A stretch of 64,000 nucleotides of DNA, from positions 558,001-622,000 of the forward strand of contig NZ_JARZFX010000002.1 in the NCBI RefSeq assembly GCF_036026595.1, read 5' to 3'. The DNA is from Virgibacillus_P tibetensis. GTDB lineage: Bacteria > Bacillota > Bacilli > Bacillales > Amphibacillaceae. Of this stretch, positions 7,628 to 16,568 are shown in pieces (position 1 is the first letter of the stretch; each line of letters starts with the position of its first letter). Position numbers and translations under genes: made by a program. The notes below the pieces were generated by a model. It ran no database searches, had not been told where the DNA came from, and saw nothing but the letters and a program-made list of their open reading frames with translations.

Positions 7628-9298
7628 TTATTTGTTCCTATAATTTATATACACCAATGGATTATATCCAAGTATTCTAACCTCTTTTTTCCAAATATCT
7701 AATTTATTTTTCAGCATCAACATCTCCAGTTCGTTTATGTTTGGTTTTCCGCTTGACATCCCTAACTTAGTCTTCCTTTCTAAAACAAACCAAACAGCCA
7801 CGTTCTCTATTTTAGGCATATTTTTTAATGAGTCATGCTTATATAGCCTTAAAGAACTTATTGATTGATCTACAGCATAACAAAGTTTAGCGGATGTATT
7901 ACCAATCTTCACCGCATACATAGTATCATCTCTATACAAATCCATAAGTTCTACTTTAGATTTTCCAACCCTCTCCTCTTCTCTATCATAATTTGTAAAA
8001 CCATCACGTTCTTCTCTTATCGTGTTAAAAACACGCTCAACATAGTATTTCTGTTTTAGTCTTTTCATAATATCCTGTTTTTCCATACCCTCGTAATCTA
8101 CACTGGTATTTTCCTCTACGTACCTTTCATATAAAAATTCCTCATGTATATCTGCTGTGAAATCATAATTGGTATTATATGTCACATCAATTTCCGAAAT
8201 AGAGTCTTCCAAATACTTTTGGTAATCGTCATTAAAGTAGTACCACTCCCCTTTCGAGAGGATACACCTACGTTCATCATTAACATAATCTATTAGATTG
8301 CGAATTTTATCAGTTCGAACTGGGGCACCATTAAAATGACTTACTACTTTTATATCTAATAAAATATCGAGCATATTTAAATTGTTTTCCCTAGTGAATA
8401 TCTCTATCTCTTCGTGACTTAATGTAGAAACTGTTTTAAGTGCTAGATTATATTCAATAGTAAAAGTCGTATCATTATTGTTGAATATTTCTGTGGCTCC
8501 AATAATATCAAATTCAGAAATATTGATAGTTGCAGCCCCTTGCTGTATCTTCTCTTTTAACTCTTTATCTAATGCTTCTAACAATTCTTTATCTGAAATT
8601 TTACTAAAAACAGGTATTTTATATATATCTTCTCTCTTTAATACATCAATAATATGTAAAATTAAATTACAAATACTCTGTATACTTTTTTCCTTAAGTG
8701 TAAACTTTAGCGAATTTCCAACTTCAATCAATTCACTATACAAATCGAAATCTAATGACTGACTTACTTTCGCCTTTAGCTTTGTAAAAGATTCCCCGCT
8801 ATCAAATTCCAAATTACTATAATCAATGTAAGTGTTAATAGTTTTATTCCTTTGAGAGTTTGGTGAGGTGAGAGCTGTTGTTTTTATTTCTTTATAGTCC
8901 ATTTTTCTTGCGAAAGAAAAAGCAAAGTTACGATCGCAATACTTATCCACTAAAAAGTATGAATGACCAAATGTTAATGCGTACATTTCATCGTCATACT
9001 CAACCACTACAACAGCTCTCGGTTGAACTATGGTTTGTAAGATATTGTCTTCAAACACTTGCAAAATCCACTCCCAAGAAACATTTTTATTCATACTTTC
9101 TCTAGATCTATACAAAGTAAGTACCATTTCACAATCAAGATTTTTAACTTCGTCCTGACTAATTATTCGGTTTTGGCTTAGAGCTAATCTCTCAGCCATA
9201 TTCTCTTCGAAAGCCCTACGTCTACTTTCTTCTATTTTATAAATATTTACTTTCGCCAATTGTTTTCCTCCTCTAGAAAATCTTAGATTATAACTCAT
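7628..9298 (-). CDS. DUF6119 / TIGR04141 sporadically distributed protein
   Basis: A 556-residue protein with the layout of the TIGR04141 (DUF6119) family: an N-terminal KVNIYKIEE segment, the central ALTFGHSYFLVDKYCDRNFAFSFARKM region around 105-135, and a C-terminal region with ELMDLYRDDTMYAVKIG and LCYAVDQSISSLRLY (about 445-490). The family is patchily distributed and often sits in mobile or defence-rich regions; its biochemistry is not settled as far as I know. The gene appears intact. It lies between a broken DUF4062 gene and a long spacer, with no operon partner in the same state. I rely on remembered family motifs. Confidence 0.72.
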   Translation of the reverse strand: MSYNLRFSRGGKQLAKVNIYKIEESRRRAFEENMAERLALSQNRIISQDEVKNLDCEMVLTLYRSRESMNKNVSWEWILQVFEDNILQTIVQPRAVVVVEYDDEMYALTFGHSYFLVDKYCDRNFAFSFARKMDYKEIKTTALTSPNSQRNKTINTYIDYSNLEFDSGESFTKLKAKVSQSLDFDLYSELIEVGNSLKFTLKEKSIQSICNLILHIIDVLKREDIYKIPVFSKISDKELLEALDKELKEKIQQGAATINISEFDIIGATEIFNNNDTTFTIEYNLALKTVSTLSHEEIEIFTRENNLNMLDILLDIKVVSHFNGAPVRTDKIRNLIDYVNDERRCILSKGEWYYFNDDYQKYLEDSISEIDVTYNTNYDFTADIHEEFLYERYVEENTSVDYEGMEKQDIMKRLKQKYYVERVFNTIREERDGFTNYDREEERVGKSKVELMDLYRDDTMYAVKIGNTSAKLCYAVDQSISSLRLYKHDSLKNMPKIENVAVWFVLERKTKLGMSSGKPNINELEMLMLKNKLDIWKKEVRILGYNPLVYINYRNK

Positions 9299-9613
9299 TT
9301 ATTTTACCAAATAATTTACTGAATTATATAAATTTATAGACATATTACAATAATACCAATGAAACAAATGTTACACAATAAAACAGCCAATTTCTTATGT
9401 AATCTTTTTCCAAATAAAACATATGTATACTCAGATTACCAAGCGCGCCAACCAGCTACTTGGTTGGACTTCCTGTTCACTTGTACAGTTATCCGCCTAT
9501 CATGTCATCATGATTACTTCACAGTCAACACACTATTTGACAGCTAATGCTTACCGGCTGCATAGCGCATCGAAACTTTCACACCTGTAATGTATGTGCT
9601 TCCACTCGCAAAA

Positions 9614-9643
9614 GAGGGATACTAAACTAACATAGTATCCCTC
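9614..9643 (-). terminator. Possible minus-strand terminator
   Basis: An 11-bp perfect stem with an 8-nt loop, followed on the minus strand by TTTTGCG. It is about 520 nt past the stop of the RraA-like gene, so it may end that operon or belong to a lost gene. Confidence 0.4.
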
Positions 9644-9946
9644 ATACTTAGCATCCAAAATGTGTTCTATTCTTATTAGCTGCATTTGTACGTTGTTTCT
9701 GGTTTATTCTAAAATAGTTTGTGTGAAAACAATTCACTTGATGCGAGGCATCTTTATCGATAATAAAATTCTGTTTTAATGTAGTGGGGGGCTGACATCG
9801 ATACTCATGATCCTGCTACATCTAATTCTGTAAAAAATAACTCTAATAAAACCCACATAACTTAATCATCTATCTGTTTTTGATTAAAGCTGTAACTAAG
9901 CAATATTACTCGCGAATTTTTGTCGAATTCTGATTTTTATTATAAA

Positions 9947-9977
9947 GAGCTGCTATCTTAAATTAAGGTAGCAGCTC
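9947..9977. repeat. Inverted repeat (stem about 15 bp)
   Basis: GAGCTGCTATCTTAA pairs with TTAAGGTAGCAGCTC with one mismatch and a 1-nt centre. On the minus strand it is followed by TTTATAATAAAAA, a weak terminator tail. Confidence 0.45.
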
Positions 9978-10165
9978 AATCCCAAAATAATAGCGTTATT
10001 TCAAGGTACTATAACCGTTAAACATATTAAGTTTAACTCAAATTTAATCGTAATCTACCAATCACAGAATAGACAAGAACAATAATCTCACTTGATGAAA
10101 TATTTTTATATTAATAACTATACTAGCTTTCTATTTAACATTATTTATTCCAATGCTATTCTATC

Positions 10166-10878
10166 TTATTCTTTTAATTTTTTCCTATCTTCAGAATCTT
10201 TGTAGTAAATTACACCATTTTGCTCTAAGACTTCTCTCAATTTATAGAAATCCAAACTTAATTCTCCATTTTCAATTCTATTCTTCGTATATTCTTCTTT
10301 GTTCATTCTTTGTTTTGATGACTTAATAGTATTGTTTAAATTATCTTTCTCAACAACAACTACACCGTCATCATCTGCTAAAACTATATCCCCCGGATTT
10401 ACTTCTATCCCACCACAAATCGCAGGGGCATTTACCCAACCACCTTTATATTTCGAAGTTCCTTCTGCAAATATGGCTTTTGACCACACTGGAAAGTTTA
10501 ATTCTCTGATTTTAGCAGAATCTCTTATACCGGCATCTATAATTACTCCTAGTACTTTCCTTTTTCTTAAAGCTTCTACAATTAATTCCCCAATCATCCC
10601 TGACGCACTCTCTCCAATCGTAGTGATTACTAGGATATCACCTGGCTTACAAACTTCTATTGCAGCATGAACCATTAAGTTATCTCCTGCATAACAAATT
10701 GCTGTAACAGCAGATCCACAAATTGATTTTCCAATTTGCACAGATTTTAGCCTCTTGCTCATTAACCTCGTTCTGAAGCTTCATAAACAGTTGCCACATC
10801 ATAATTTGCGAGCAAAGAAATTTTTTCAGATTTAATTCTTGAAACATTTTTTATAACATATTTTTCCATTCTGAACAT
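10166..10878 (-). pseudogene. RraA-like aldolase gene with a frameshift (HMG/CHA aldolase family)
   Basis: The open part, 10166-10762 (198 codons), contains the RraA/HMG-aldolase core: GDILVITTIGESASGMIGELI, GVIIDAGIRDS and a GGIEVNPGDIVLADDDGV end, with the catalytic Arg-Asp in IRDS. The upstream sequence encodes the missing N-terminus from an ATG at 10878, with AGGAG close upstream: ISLLANYDVATVYEASERG, then a TAA. The family usually reads E-x-x-G-R-x-G-L-M here; one lost T at about 10763-10766 would restore ERGLMSKR. So this is either a one-base mutation or a sequencing error. The enzyme would cleave a 4-hydroxy-4-carboxy acid to pyruvate or oxaloacetate, fitting the lyase and CoA-transferase upstream. 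Confidence 0.75.
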
Positions 10879-10911
10879 TCACTCTCCTACTTCTCCAATC
10901 TGGTAAGAATA

Positions 10912-11145
10912 TTAATATTCTACTTCCTCATTATCTTCTTTTTTAATATAGTTCAATAGAAACCCCAGAATGGCTGCTATTGCACTTAAAATGAATGTTA
11001 AAGGGGACAGTACATCGTATACCGCGATCATAAATTGCCCGTTGACGATAATTAAACCTACTAATTGACCTAACACTAATAATATCCCTAAGAAAACAAA
11101 TAATATTAAACTAGTTTTAAAACCTATTTTTATGATATCAAACAT
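10912..11145 (-). CDS. Small membrane protein beside the TRAP-like permease
   Basis: A 77-residue protein with two strong hydrophobic segments (about 10-33 and 40-66) and an acidic tail KKEDNEEVEY. I do not recognise the family. It lies 47 nt downstream of the 451-residue permease and 33 nt upstream of the aldolase gene on the same strand, so it may be an accessory subunit playing the part of DctQ, since no normal DctQ or DctP gene is present in this cassette. Confidence 0.65.
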   Translation of the reverse strand: MFDIIKIGFKTSLILFVFLGILLVLGQLVGLIIVNGQFMIAVYDVLSPLTFILSAIAAILGFLLNYIKKEDNEEVEY

Positions 11146-11192
11146 TAAACTACCTCCCTGAAATTAAATTATCTTCTAATAAATTGTCAGAC

Positions 11193-12548
11193 TTATAGTA
11201 TTGGAATTGGTAAGATTCCCATAAGTATCAGCCAACCGATCAGTGTAATTGGTATTACATAAAGAAAGACTAACGGTTTGAAAGTCTTAACCGGATTCAC
11301 TCTCGCAATTCCGGATGCTATGAAAATGGGCGCTGCACCTGGAGGTGATGCACCCTCAGTTGAAGCAAATACCAATATAGCCACTGCTGCTATAACAGGC
11401 TCAATACCCACCCCTGCCAATGATTCAAATGCTACTGCTCCTATAGCTGTAACTGTTGCTGTTGCTGTAAGTGGAGTTGCCACAAGAACAATTAACAGTC
11501 CCACTAGTAAAGCTACTAACCAAACTGGGAGAGTTAATGAATTCATAATTATTCCGAGTTGTTCTCCCAACCCTAATTGTTTAAGGATTTCACTTGCAGA
11601 GAAAGCAAATAATAAAATAACGCCTATAACAGAAAAAGCTGGTAGTGCTCCTTCAACATAACTAAACCACTCTTTTGGTTTTTTCGGTATTTCTTTCCAT
11701 GCACTAAGCAAACTAATAATAATAATTAGAATGGGCACCCATACAAGAATTGAGATAGACCCTATCCCTTCGGCACCTATTCCTGCAACTGTCTCAAGGG
11801 TCTCTGAGATTGGCCCTATTGTCAAAACAACTGGTATTAATATACCTAAGAAGATAATTAGTGATGGCCAACCTTTTCCTATGGAGCTTTTAAAAGGCAA
11901 TATATCTTCTTTTGGAAGCGCTTCAATTTTATGGATCCTAACAAACCATGCTACAACTAATAACCTATAAATAAGTGTATATACTCCTGCAATTAACAAT
12001 GCAATGTACAACTGGCTTTCTGTTACAAGAGCGCTAACAGAAGCGGCACCCAAGAGAATAAACATGGTACCATTAGGAGGAAAAGAGATCCCCATTCCAG
12101 CATTTCCCGCGACAACTGTTGCTGCATCTTCTTTTCTCCAATTTGATTTTAGCATCCAGGGAATTGTAATAGCTCCTACTGTGGCAGTATTACCTGATCC
12201 AGATCCTGAAATCAATCCAAAAAGTGCAGAAGCAATTGTATCAACATATCCCGCACCACCACGTACTCTACCTAAAACAGAATTCAAAATATTAATTAAC
12301 TTTTGTATTAAACCTGTTTTTTCTATTAAGTACGCCATGAACACAAATGCCATTGCTGCAAACAATACTTCGTGTGTCGCACCAAACACTAAGCCAGCCC
12401 ACATGAGACTTAAGGCGTCCTTTCCACCAAACAATGCCATTACAATAAAACCTACAATCATAGCCTCTCCAATATTTCTCTTTAGTACAGCTACCCAAGA
12501 GATGATTATTAATATATATAATAGTAATGCCCATACTGCTATTCCCAT
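11193..12548 (-). CDS. TRAP-like large permease (DctM superfamily)
   Basis: A membrane protein of about 451 residues with some eleven to twelve hydrophobic segments. Conserved TRAP large-subunit features are SALFGLISGSGSGNTATVGAITIPWM (residues about 105-130), the duplicated-half match ASTEGASPPGAAPIF near 405, and GMGISFPPNG. The better start is the second ATG (12548), seven bases after AGGAGG; the first ATG at 12554 overlaps that site. No periplasmic binding protein is encoded in this cassette, so either an unlinked one is used or the permease works alone. Neighbours (CoA-transferase, CitE-like lyase, aldolase) suggest a branched C5-C6 dicarboxylate as substrate, by inference. Confidence 0.82.
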   Translation of the reverse strand: MGIAVWALLLYILIIISWVAVLKRNIGEAMIVGFIVMALFGGKDALSLMWAGLVFGATHEVLFAAMAFVFMAYLIEKTGLIQKLINILNSVLGRVRGGAGYVDTIASALFGLISGSGSGNTATVGAITIPWMLKSNWRKEDAATVVAGNAGMGISFPPNGTMFILLGAASVSALVTESQLYIALLIAGVYTLIYRLLVVAWFVRIHKIEALPKEDILPFKSSIGKGWPSLIIFLGILIPVVLTIGPISETLETVAGIGAEGIGSISILVWVPILIIIISLLSAWKEIPKKPKEWFSYVEGALPAFSVIGVILLFAFSASEILKQLGLGEQLGIIMNSLTLPVWLVALLVGLLIVLVATPLTATATVTAIGAVAFESLAGVGIEPVIAAVAILVFASTEGASPPGAAPIFIASGIARVNPVKTFKPLVFLYVIPITLIGWLILMGILPIPIL

Positions 12549-12586
12549 TATCATTCCTCCTAATTAAGCTAATAAGATGCATAGCG

Positions 12587-12609
12587 GATAATTGGGTCTA
12601 CCAATTATC
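12587..12609. promoter_or_regulatory. Inverted repeat, probable operator or hairpin between the permease and CoA-transferase genes
   Basis: GATAATTGG and CCAATTATC are perfect 9-bp arms with a 5-nt centre. The core ATTGG-N5-CCAAT also occurs at 15554-15568 upstream of the regulator gene of the same cassette, which favours a protein-binding site over a chance hairpin. Confidence 0.6.
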
Positions 12610-12615
12610 TAATAT

Positions 12616-13818
12616 TTATATAATTTTGTTTTCCGTCAGAAGTTCTAACTCTTCTTGTGATATATTTAATAACTCACTATAAATCTCATTGTTATGCATC
12701 CCTTTTTTTTGGCCTAAACTCTTTACTTTCCCAGGTGTCCTGGAAAATTTGGCAACAACATTCGGCACATGCATTTCACCTAGTTCCTCATCTTCTACAG
12801 TTACAAATGATTCTCTATAAATATAGTGTGGATCTTCGTACAATTGACTTACATCATACATAGGACCTATAACGGCACCAGCGTTATTAAATACTTCGAC
12901 TACTTCTTCCAAATTTCTTTCCTTTATCCAGCCCCCTATCAATTTATCAAGTTCCTTAACATTCCTCATTCGATTTTCATTTGTTGAAAATCTTTCATCA
13001 TAAAACAATTCTTCTTTACCAATAGCCTTAAAAACATTCTTAGTTACTGATTGTGAGGCACCTGATAGTGCAACCCATTCTCCACCTTTTGTTTGATATG
13101 CATTTCTAGGTGCAATTGATACACTACCGTTTCCAACTCGTTCTGCAACATCTCCTAACTGATCATAAGCCATTAGATGCGCTTCCATAAATCTCATTAA
13201 AGGTTCATAAAGAGATATATCAATATTTTGCCCTCTTCCTTCAGGGTTATTTAACTTTTCAAATAAAGCAATCATTATAGAAAGAGAACCAAAGACACTA
13301 CTTACACCATCTGCTAACGCTAAACCTGGAAGAGTAGCTGGACCATCACTTTCTCCATTAATGGAAGTAAAACCACTCATTGCTTCAGCCACAGTACCAA
13401 ATCCTGCTCGTTTCGAATACGGACCTGATTGACCAAATCCTGTCGTACGCAACAAAATCAATGATGGGTTAATTTCTTCAAGAACATCCCAACCTATGTT
13501 CCACCTTTCTAAAGTTCCAGGACGAAAATTCTCAATTACGACATCAACGTCCTTAACCAATTCTTTAAATATTTCTTGTCCTTTTTCCTTACTTAAATTA
13601 AGTGTAATAAATCTCTTGTTACGATTTAATGTTTTCCAAAACAAAGGAACTCCCTTCTTTTGTTTACCATAATTTCTCGCATGATCTCCATATTCAGGAT
13701 GCTCAACTTTTATAACATCTGCCCCAAAGTCAGCTAAATATGTACTTGACCATGGTGCAGCCACCATCGTAGATATATCAAGTATTTTCAAGCCTTCCAA
13801 AGCCATCTTATTTGTCAT
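12616..13818 (-). CDS. CoA-transferase, class III (CaiB/BaiF family)
   Basis: A 400-residue cytosolic enzyme that moves CoA between carboxylic acids. Typical signatures: MVAAPWSSTYLADFGADVIKVE near the N-terminus, FRPGTLERWNIGW near 98-110, TGFGQSGPYSKRAGF near 126-140, and the nucleophilic Asp170 in GLALADG. Length is normal. It overlaps the lyase gene by 11 nt, so the two are translationally coupled. I infer that it activates the imported acid to a CoA ester, which the lyase then cleaves. Confidence 0.92.
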   Translation of the reverse strand: MTNKMALEGLKILDISTMVAAPWSSTYLADFGADVIKVEHPEYGDHARNYGKQKKGVPLFWKTLNRNKRFITLNLSKEKGQEIFKELVKDVDVVIENFRPGTLERWNIGWDVLEEINPSLILLRTTGFGQSGPYSKRAGFGTVAEAMSGFTSINGESDGPATLPGLALADGVSSVFGSLSIMIALFEKLNNPEGRGQNIDISLYEPLMRFMEAHLMAYDQLGDVAERVGNGSVSIAPRNAYQTKGGEWVALSGASQSVTKNVFKAIGKEELFYDERFSTNENRMRNVKELDKLIGGWIKERNLEEVVEVFNNAGAVIGPMYDVSQLYEDPHYIYRESFVTVEDEELGEMHVPNVVAKFSRTPGKVKSLGQKKGMHNNEIYSELLNISQEELELLTENKII

Positions 13819-14761
13819 GATAACAACCCCTTGCTGATTTTCTGTAACTTTTCTTTTTCAATTCGAATTCTTGAATTTTGTTGTATCTATTTACAATATT
13901 TTGTGCCTTTTTATAATGAGGATAATCAACCATTTTCCCATCTAAGGACATTGATGCTCTCCCCTGAGTTAAGCTTTTCTCAAAACTCACAATTAGTCTA
14001 GAAGAATATTCATATTCTTCTACTGTTGGTGTAAAACATTCATTTAAAATTTCAACGTTAGACGGGTGAATACAGCTAGCACCAAGAAATCCATGTTTAT
14101 ATGCAAGTGTTGCATTCCTATAAATACTCTCTAAATCGTTATAGTCTGCAATGCTACTTAGTAGCCCAAGAGGTATTTTCTTATGTGCTCTTGCTAAAAA
14201 TAATGTCTTCATTCTTGGAATCATTAAGGCAGAAAGTGTTTCATCGGAAATTTCTATACCTGAGTCTAGTGAGAAGTCCTCAGCTCCCAATGTTAATGAA
14301 TCTATTCTTTCACTCGCATTGGCAAATTCCTCTAGATTCAGATACCCTTTTACTGTTTCAATGATAAGTCCTATTTTAATCTGACCATGGGGAACACCTT
14401 TTTTTTCCTCTAGCTTACTTATTAAAGAATCAATTTCAATTATCTGTTTTTTTGTTTCAACCTTTGGAATATACAAGCTATGCAGTTTTGGGTCAACTGC
14501 TGCCTCAATATCACCTACAATTAACAATTCTTCGTTATTCACTCTTACAATAACATCACTTCCGCCCTTTGCAGCAAGGTGTATTGATTCACTTATATAA
14601 TTTCTGGCCTGTTTTTTTTCAGAATCTGGTATACTATCTTCAAGATCAAGAACAATAGCATCCGCATTTCTTAAAAATGCTTTCTCAACAAACTTTTTTT
14701 TATTTACTGGCATAATCAACCTTGATCTTCTTATGACTTCATCGGCAAAATTTATCGACAT
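13808..14761 (-). CDS. CitE-like CoA-ester lyase (HpcH/HpaI family)
   Basis: A protein of about 317 residues with the CitE-like TIM barrel: RSRLIMPVNKKKFVEKA, AIVLDLEDSIPDSEK (metal-proximal Glu/Asp), VRVNN, KVETKKQ, a Glu-containing IETVKGYLN and LGAEDFSLDSG. Such enzymes split malyl-, citramalyl- or methylmalyl-CoA to acetyl- or propionyl-CoA plus pyruvate or glyoxylate. The ATG at 14761, seven bases after AGGGG, is preferred over the upstream GTG at 14767. Together with the coupled CoA-transferase it forms an activation-cleavage pair; the exact substrate cannot be told from sequence. Confidence 0.9.
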   Translation of the reverse strand: MSINFADEVIRRSRLIMPVNKKKFVEKAFLRNADAIVLDLEDSIPDSEKKQARNYISESIHLAAKGGSDVIVRVNNEELLIVGDIEAAVDPKLHSLYIPKVETKKQIIEIDSLISKLEEKKGVPHGQIKIGLIIETVKGYLNLEEFANASERIDSLTLGAEDFSLDSGIEISDETLSALMIPRMKTLFLARAHKKIPLGLLSSIADYNDLESIYRNATLAYKHGFLGASCIHPSNVEILNECFTPTVEEYEYSSRLIVSFEKSLTQGRASMSLDGKMVDYPHYKKAQNIVNRYNKIQEFELKKKSYRKSARGCYHDK

Positions 14762-14772
14762 TCTCACACCCC

Positions 14773-15453
14773 TTAATTAATGTTTAGCCGTTTACGTATA
14801 TTAGAAAAATGTAGTCTCATTTTTTCTTTAGCTAACGAAGAATCTCTACTTTTAATTGCTTCCAAGATATCAATATGTTCTTTTTGCGCTTCATTAAAAT
14901 TTGATTTATTTGAGAAGTTTTTTTTCCTTGTTTGGTTTATGAGTTCCAGGTTCAAATTAATATACTTTATCACGACGATATTTTTACTAGCCTCTGCTAA
15001 CGCATGGTGAAAGTAATAATCTATATCTTTTTCCTCTAATTCATTTCGCTTCGAGGTATTAATTAATTTTTCTATTCTATTAACATCCTCCTCATTAACT
15101 CTCTTGCACACTAACTCCATTAAACCAACTTCTAATATTTCCCTAGCTTCTAACAAGTCCAAAATTGCGACATTTTTAAGATCCTCTATTATTGATTCTC
15201 CTTTGAGTGCTTCTTCTTTCAAGTTTTTTCGTAAATATCTTCCTCCTCCTGGCTTAGTTTCAATAACACCATGAGACTCAAGAACACGGAATGCATCTCT
15301 TAAAGTACCTCTACTTACGCCAAATAAAACTGCCAATTCTCTTTCAGGTGCTAGTTTATCACCTAAGTTTAATTTACCTTCCTGAAATTGTTTTTCTATA
15401 CTTGTAATAACTTTTTCGTATAACCTAACATGTTTTATCTTTTGATTCTCCAT
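14773..15453 (-). CDS. GntR/FadR family regulator
   Basis: A regulator of about 226 residues. The N-terminal winged helix has LYEKVITSIEKQF, LAPERELAVLFGVSRGTLRDA and GVIETKPGGGRYL; the rest is a helical FadR/FCD-type ligand domain with the DYYFHHALAEAS pattern. GAGGAG seven bases before the ATG at 15453 supports this start over the ATG at 15468. It precedes the lyase gene by 11 nt and probably controls the cassette through the ATTGG-N5-CCAAT sites at 15554 and 12591. Confidence 0.88.
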   Translation of the reverse strand: MENQKIKHVRLYEKVITSIEKQFQEGKLNLGDKLAPERELAVLFGVSRGTLRDAFRVLESHGVIETKPGGGRYLRKNLKEEALKGESIIEDLKNVAILDLLEAREILEVGLMELVCKRVNEEDVNRIEKLINTSKRNELEEKDIDYYFHHALAEASKNIVVIKYINLNLELINQTRKKNFSNKSNFNEAQKEHIDILEAIKSRDSSLAKEKMRLHFSNIRKRLNIN

Positions 15454-15550
15454 TTTTTGGCTCCTCATTGTATATTTTTAATCCTTGTTATAGATCCATT
15501 ATATACTATTGATCTGAGGCCTTAAATAAGTGTGCTATTTGCAATTAAAC

Positions 15551-15576
15551 TTAATTGGTCTATCCAATATACCAAT
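15551..15576. promoter_or_regulatory. Probable operator upstream of the FadR-like regulator
   Basis: ATTGG-TCTAT-CCAAT at 15554-15568 matches the core of the palindrome at 12587-12609, and the same stretch continues to ACCAATT so that a wider repeat AATTGGT...ACCAATT is also present. It lies about 100 nt upstream of the regulator start. Confidence 0.6.
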
Positions 15577-15599
15577 TTTTAAAATTATATAATTATTAT

Positions 15600-16568
15600 T
15601 ATATTTTGTCAATTGATATCGCTTTCATTTATAATAAAAGAACTGGAATAATTATTACTTTAGTTCTGTAGTTCACTTATTAATGCTCTACCAATTTTGC
15701 TTATTCCTCTTAAAGCCTAACACGAATCAAAAGACCCGGAAGCAGAGGAAATAGAGGAGTTGCTGTTGAAGTATGCGAGTAGTGCAGGAATGAGTTTGAA
15801 ACACCGTGGGTTAAGAAAAACTGCCTGATTCAATGAAAACTTCATCGAACTAACAGTCTCAACAAATTATAATTCTTTAACTCTTTATAGCGGTGAGGAA
15901 CTCAAACCAGTTTTCCAATCCTGCCTTTACAGGATTTTAATGAATGTACTTAAGGACTGTTAACATACCCATCCGATCTTCAATCTGACCAGAAACCCAA
16001 TTATCATAAACCGTAATCTGTTTTGGTAAGCACTACAATAGAAATACTTTGATCCTAAATGACCACACACGGACATGGATTCATGGCACCAATCAGTAAA
16101 AAATCTGCAGGGTATGTTACGGTAGTTGTGTACGGCTAATTGTAACCGATTTGTTTCCATTGGCTGGCGTAGCATATCTAATGTTTGCTTGGGGGAATTC
16201 GGCCATTTTATCGAGAAAAAGCACGCTATGATACTAGTTAGATAAAAGCAATATATAGATATATAATTTAAATAAATACCACTTTGTATCTACCTATCTT
16301 TTTTATCTATTTATAATGATGTTTTTACAAAATTGAACACTATGTGGTTTAGATATTATTTTAATAATGAACAAACCCTAGCAATGTAAGTTGCAGTATG
16401 AAGGGAGGACAGGGTCGTCGGTCCAATCATCTCACCTCGTGCGCGGAGTCTGACCCCAGCATTCATGAACCAATTCGACAAAACCCGGAATGTGACACAG
16501 GCCCCCCGGAATTCCCCCTAACGACAGCGCCTCCTAATAAAAAGAAGCACGAGAACCTTCCCCCTGCT
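15600..16568. other. Long spacer with gene remnants
   Basis: No intact gene is supported. Besides the ComM remnant there is a plus-strand scrap near 15725-15828 that reads DPEAEEIEELLLKYASSAG then SLKHRGLRKTA and stops, without a start; I do not recognise it. Near 16405-16432 lies a worn copy of the GGACAGG...CCAATCAT repeat also seen at 48990 and 56500. No clear terminator for the gene ending at 16569 is visible. Confidence 0.5.
15965..16175 (-). pseudogene. ComM/YifB (Mg-chelatase-like ATPase) fragment
   Basis: Reading the minus strand across frames gives LRQPMETNRL, then YPADFLLIGAMNPCPC, then GHLGSKYFYCSAYQNR, then WVSGQIEDRM. These are consecutive motifs of the C-terminal half of ComM-type ATPases (the MNPCPCG zinc-like signature and the SGP-x-x-DR motif). 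Frame changes and missing flanks show a dead fragment. A second fragment with the same signature is at about 47440-47540. Confidence 0.65.

Larger units (their letters stand above)
9299..10165. other. Long spacer with two hairpins, no supported gene
   Basis: I find no gene here. Two perfect or near-perfect inverted repeats stand out: 9614-9643 (11-bp arms GAGGGATACTA/TAGTATCCCTC, followed by TTTT on the minus strand) and 9947-9977 (15-bp arms GAGCTGCTATCTTAA with one mismatch). The 62-codon plus-strand frame near 9359 has no ribosome-binding site or family likeness. Confidence 0.5.

Noticed and set aside
9359..9547. 62-codon plus-strand frame in the long spacer after the DUF6119 gene
   Set aside because: No ribosome-binding site, no recognisable motif and random-looking composition.
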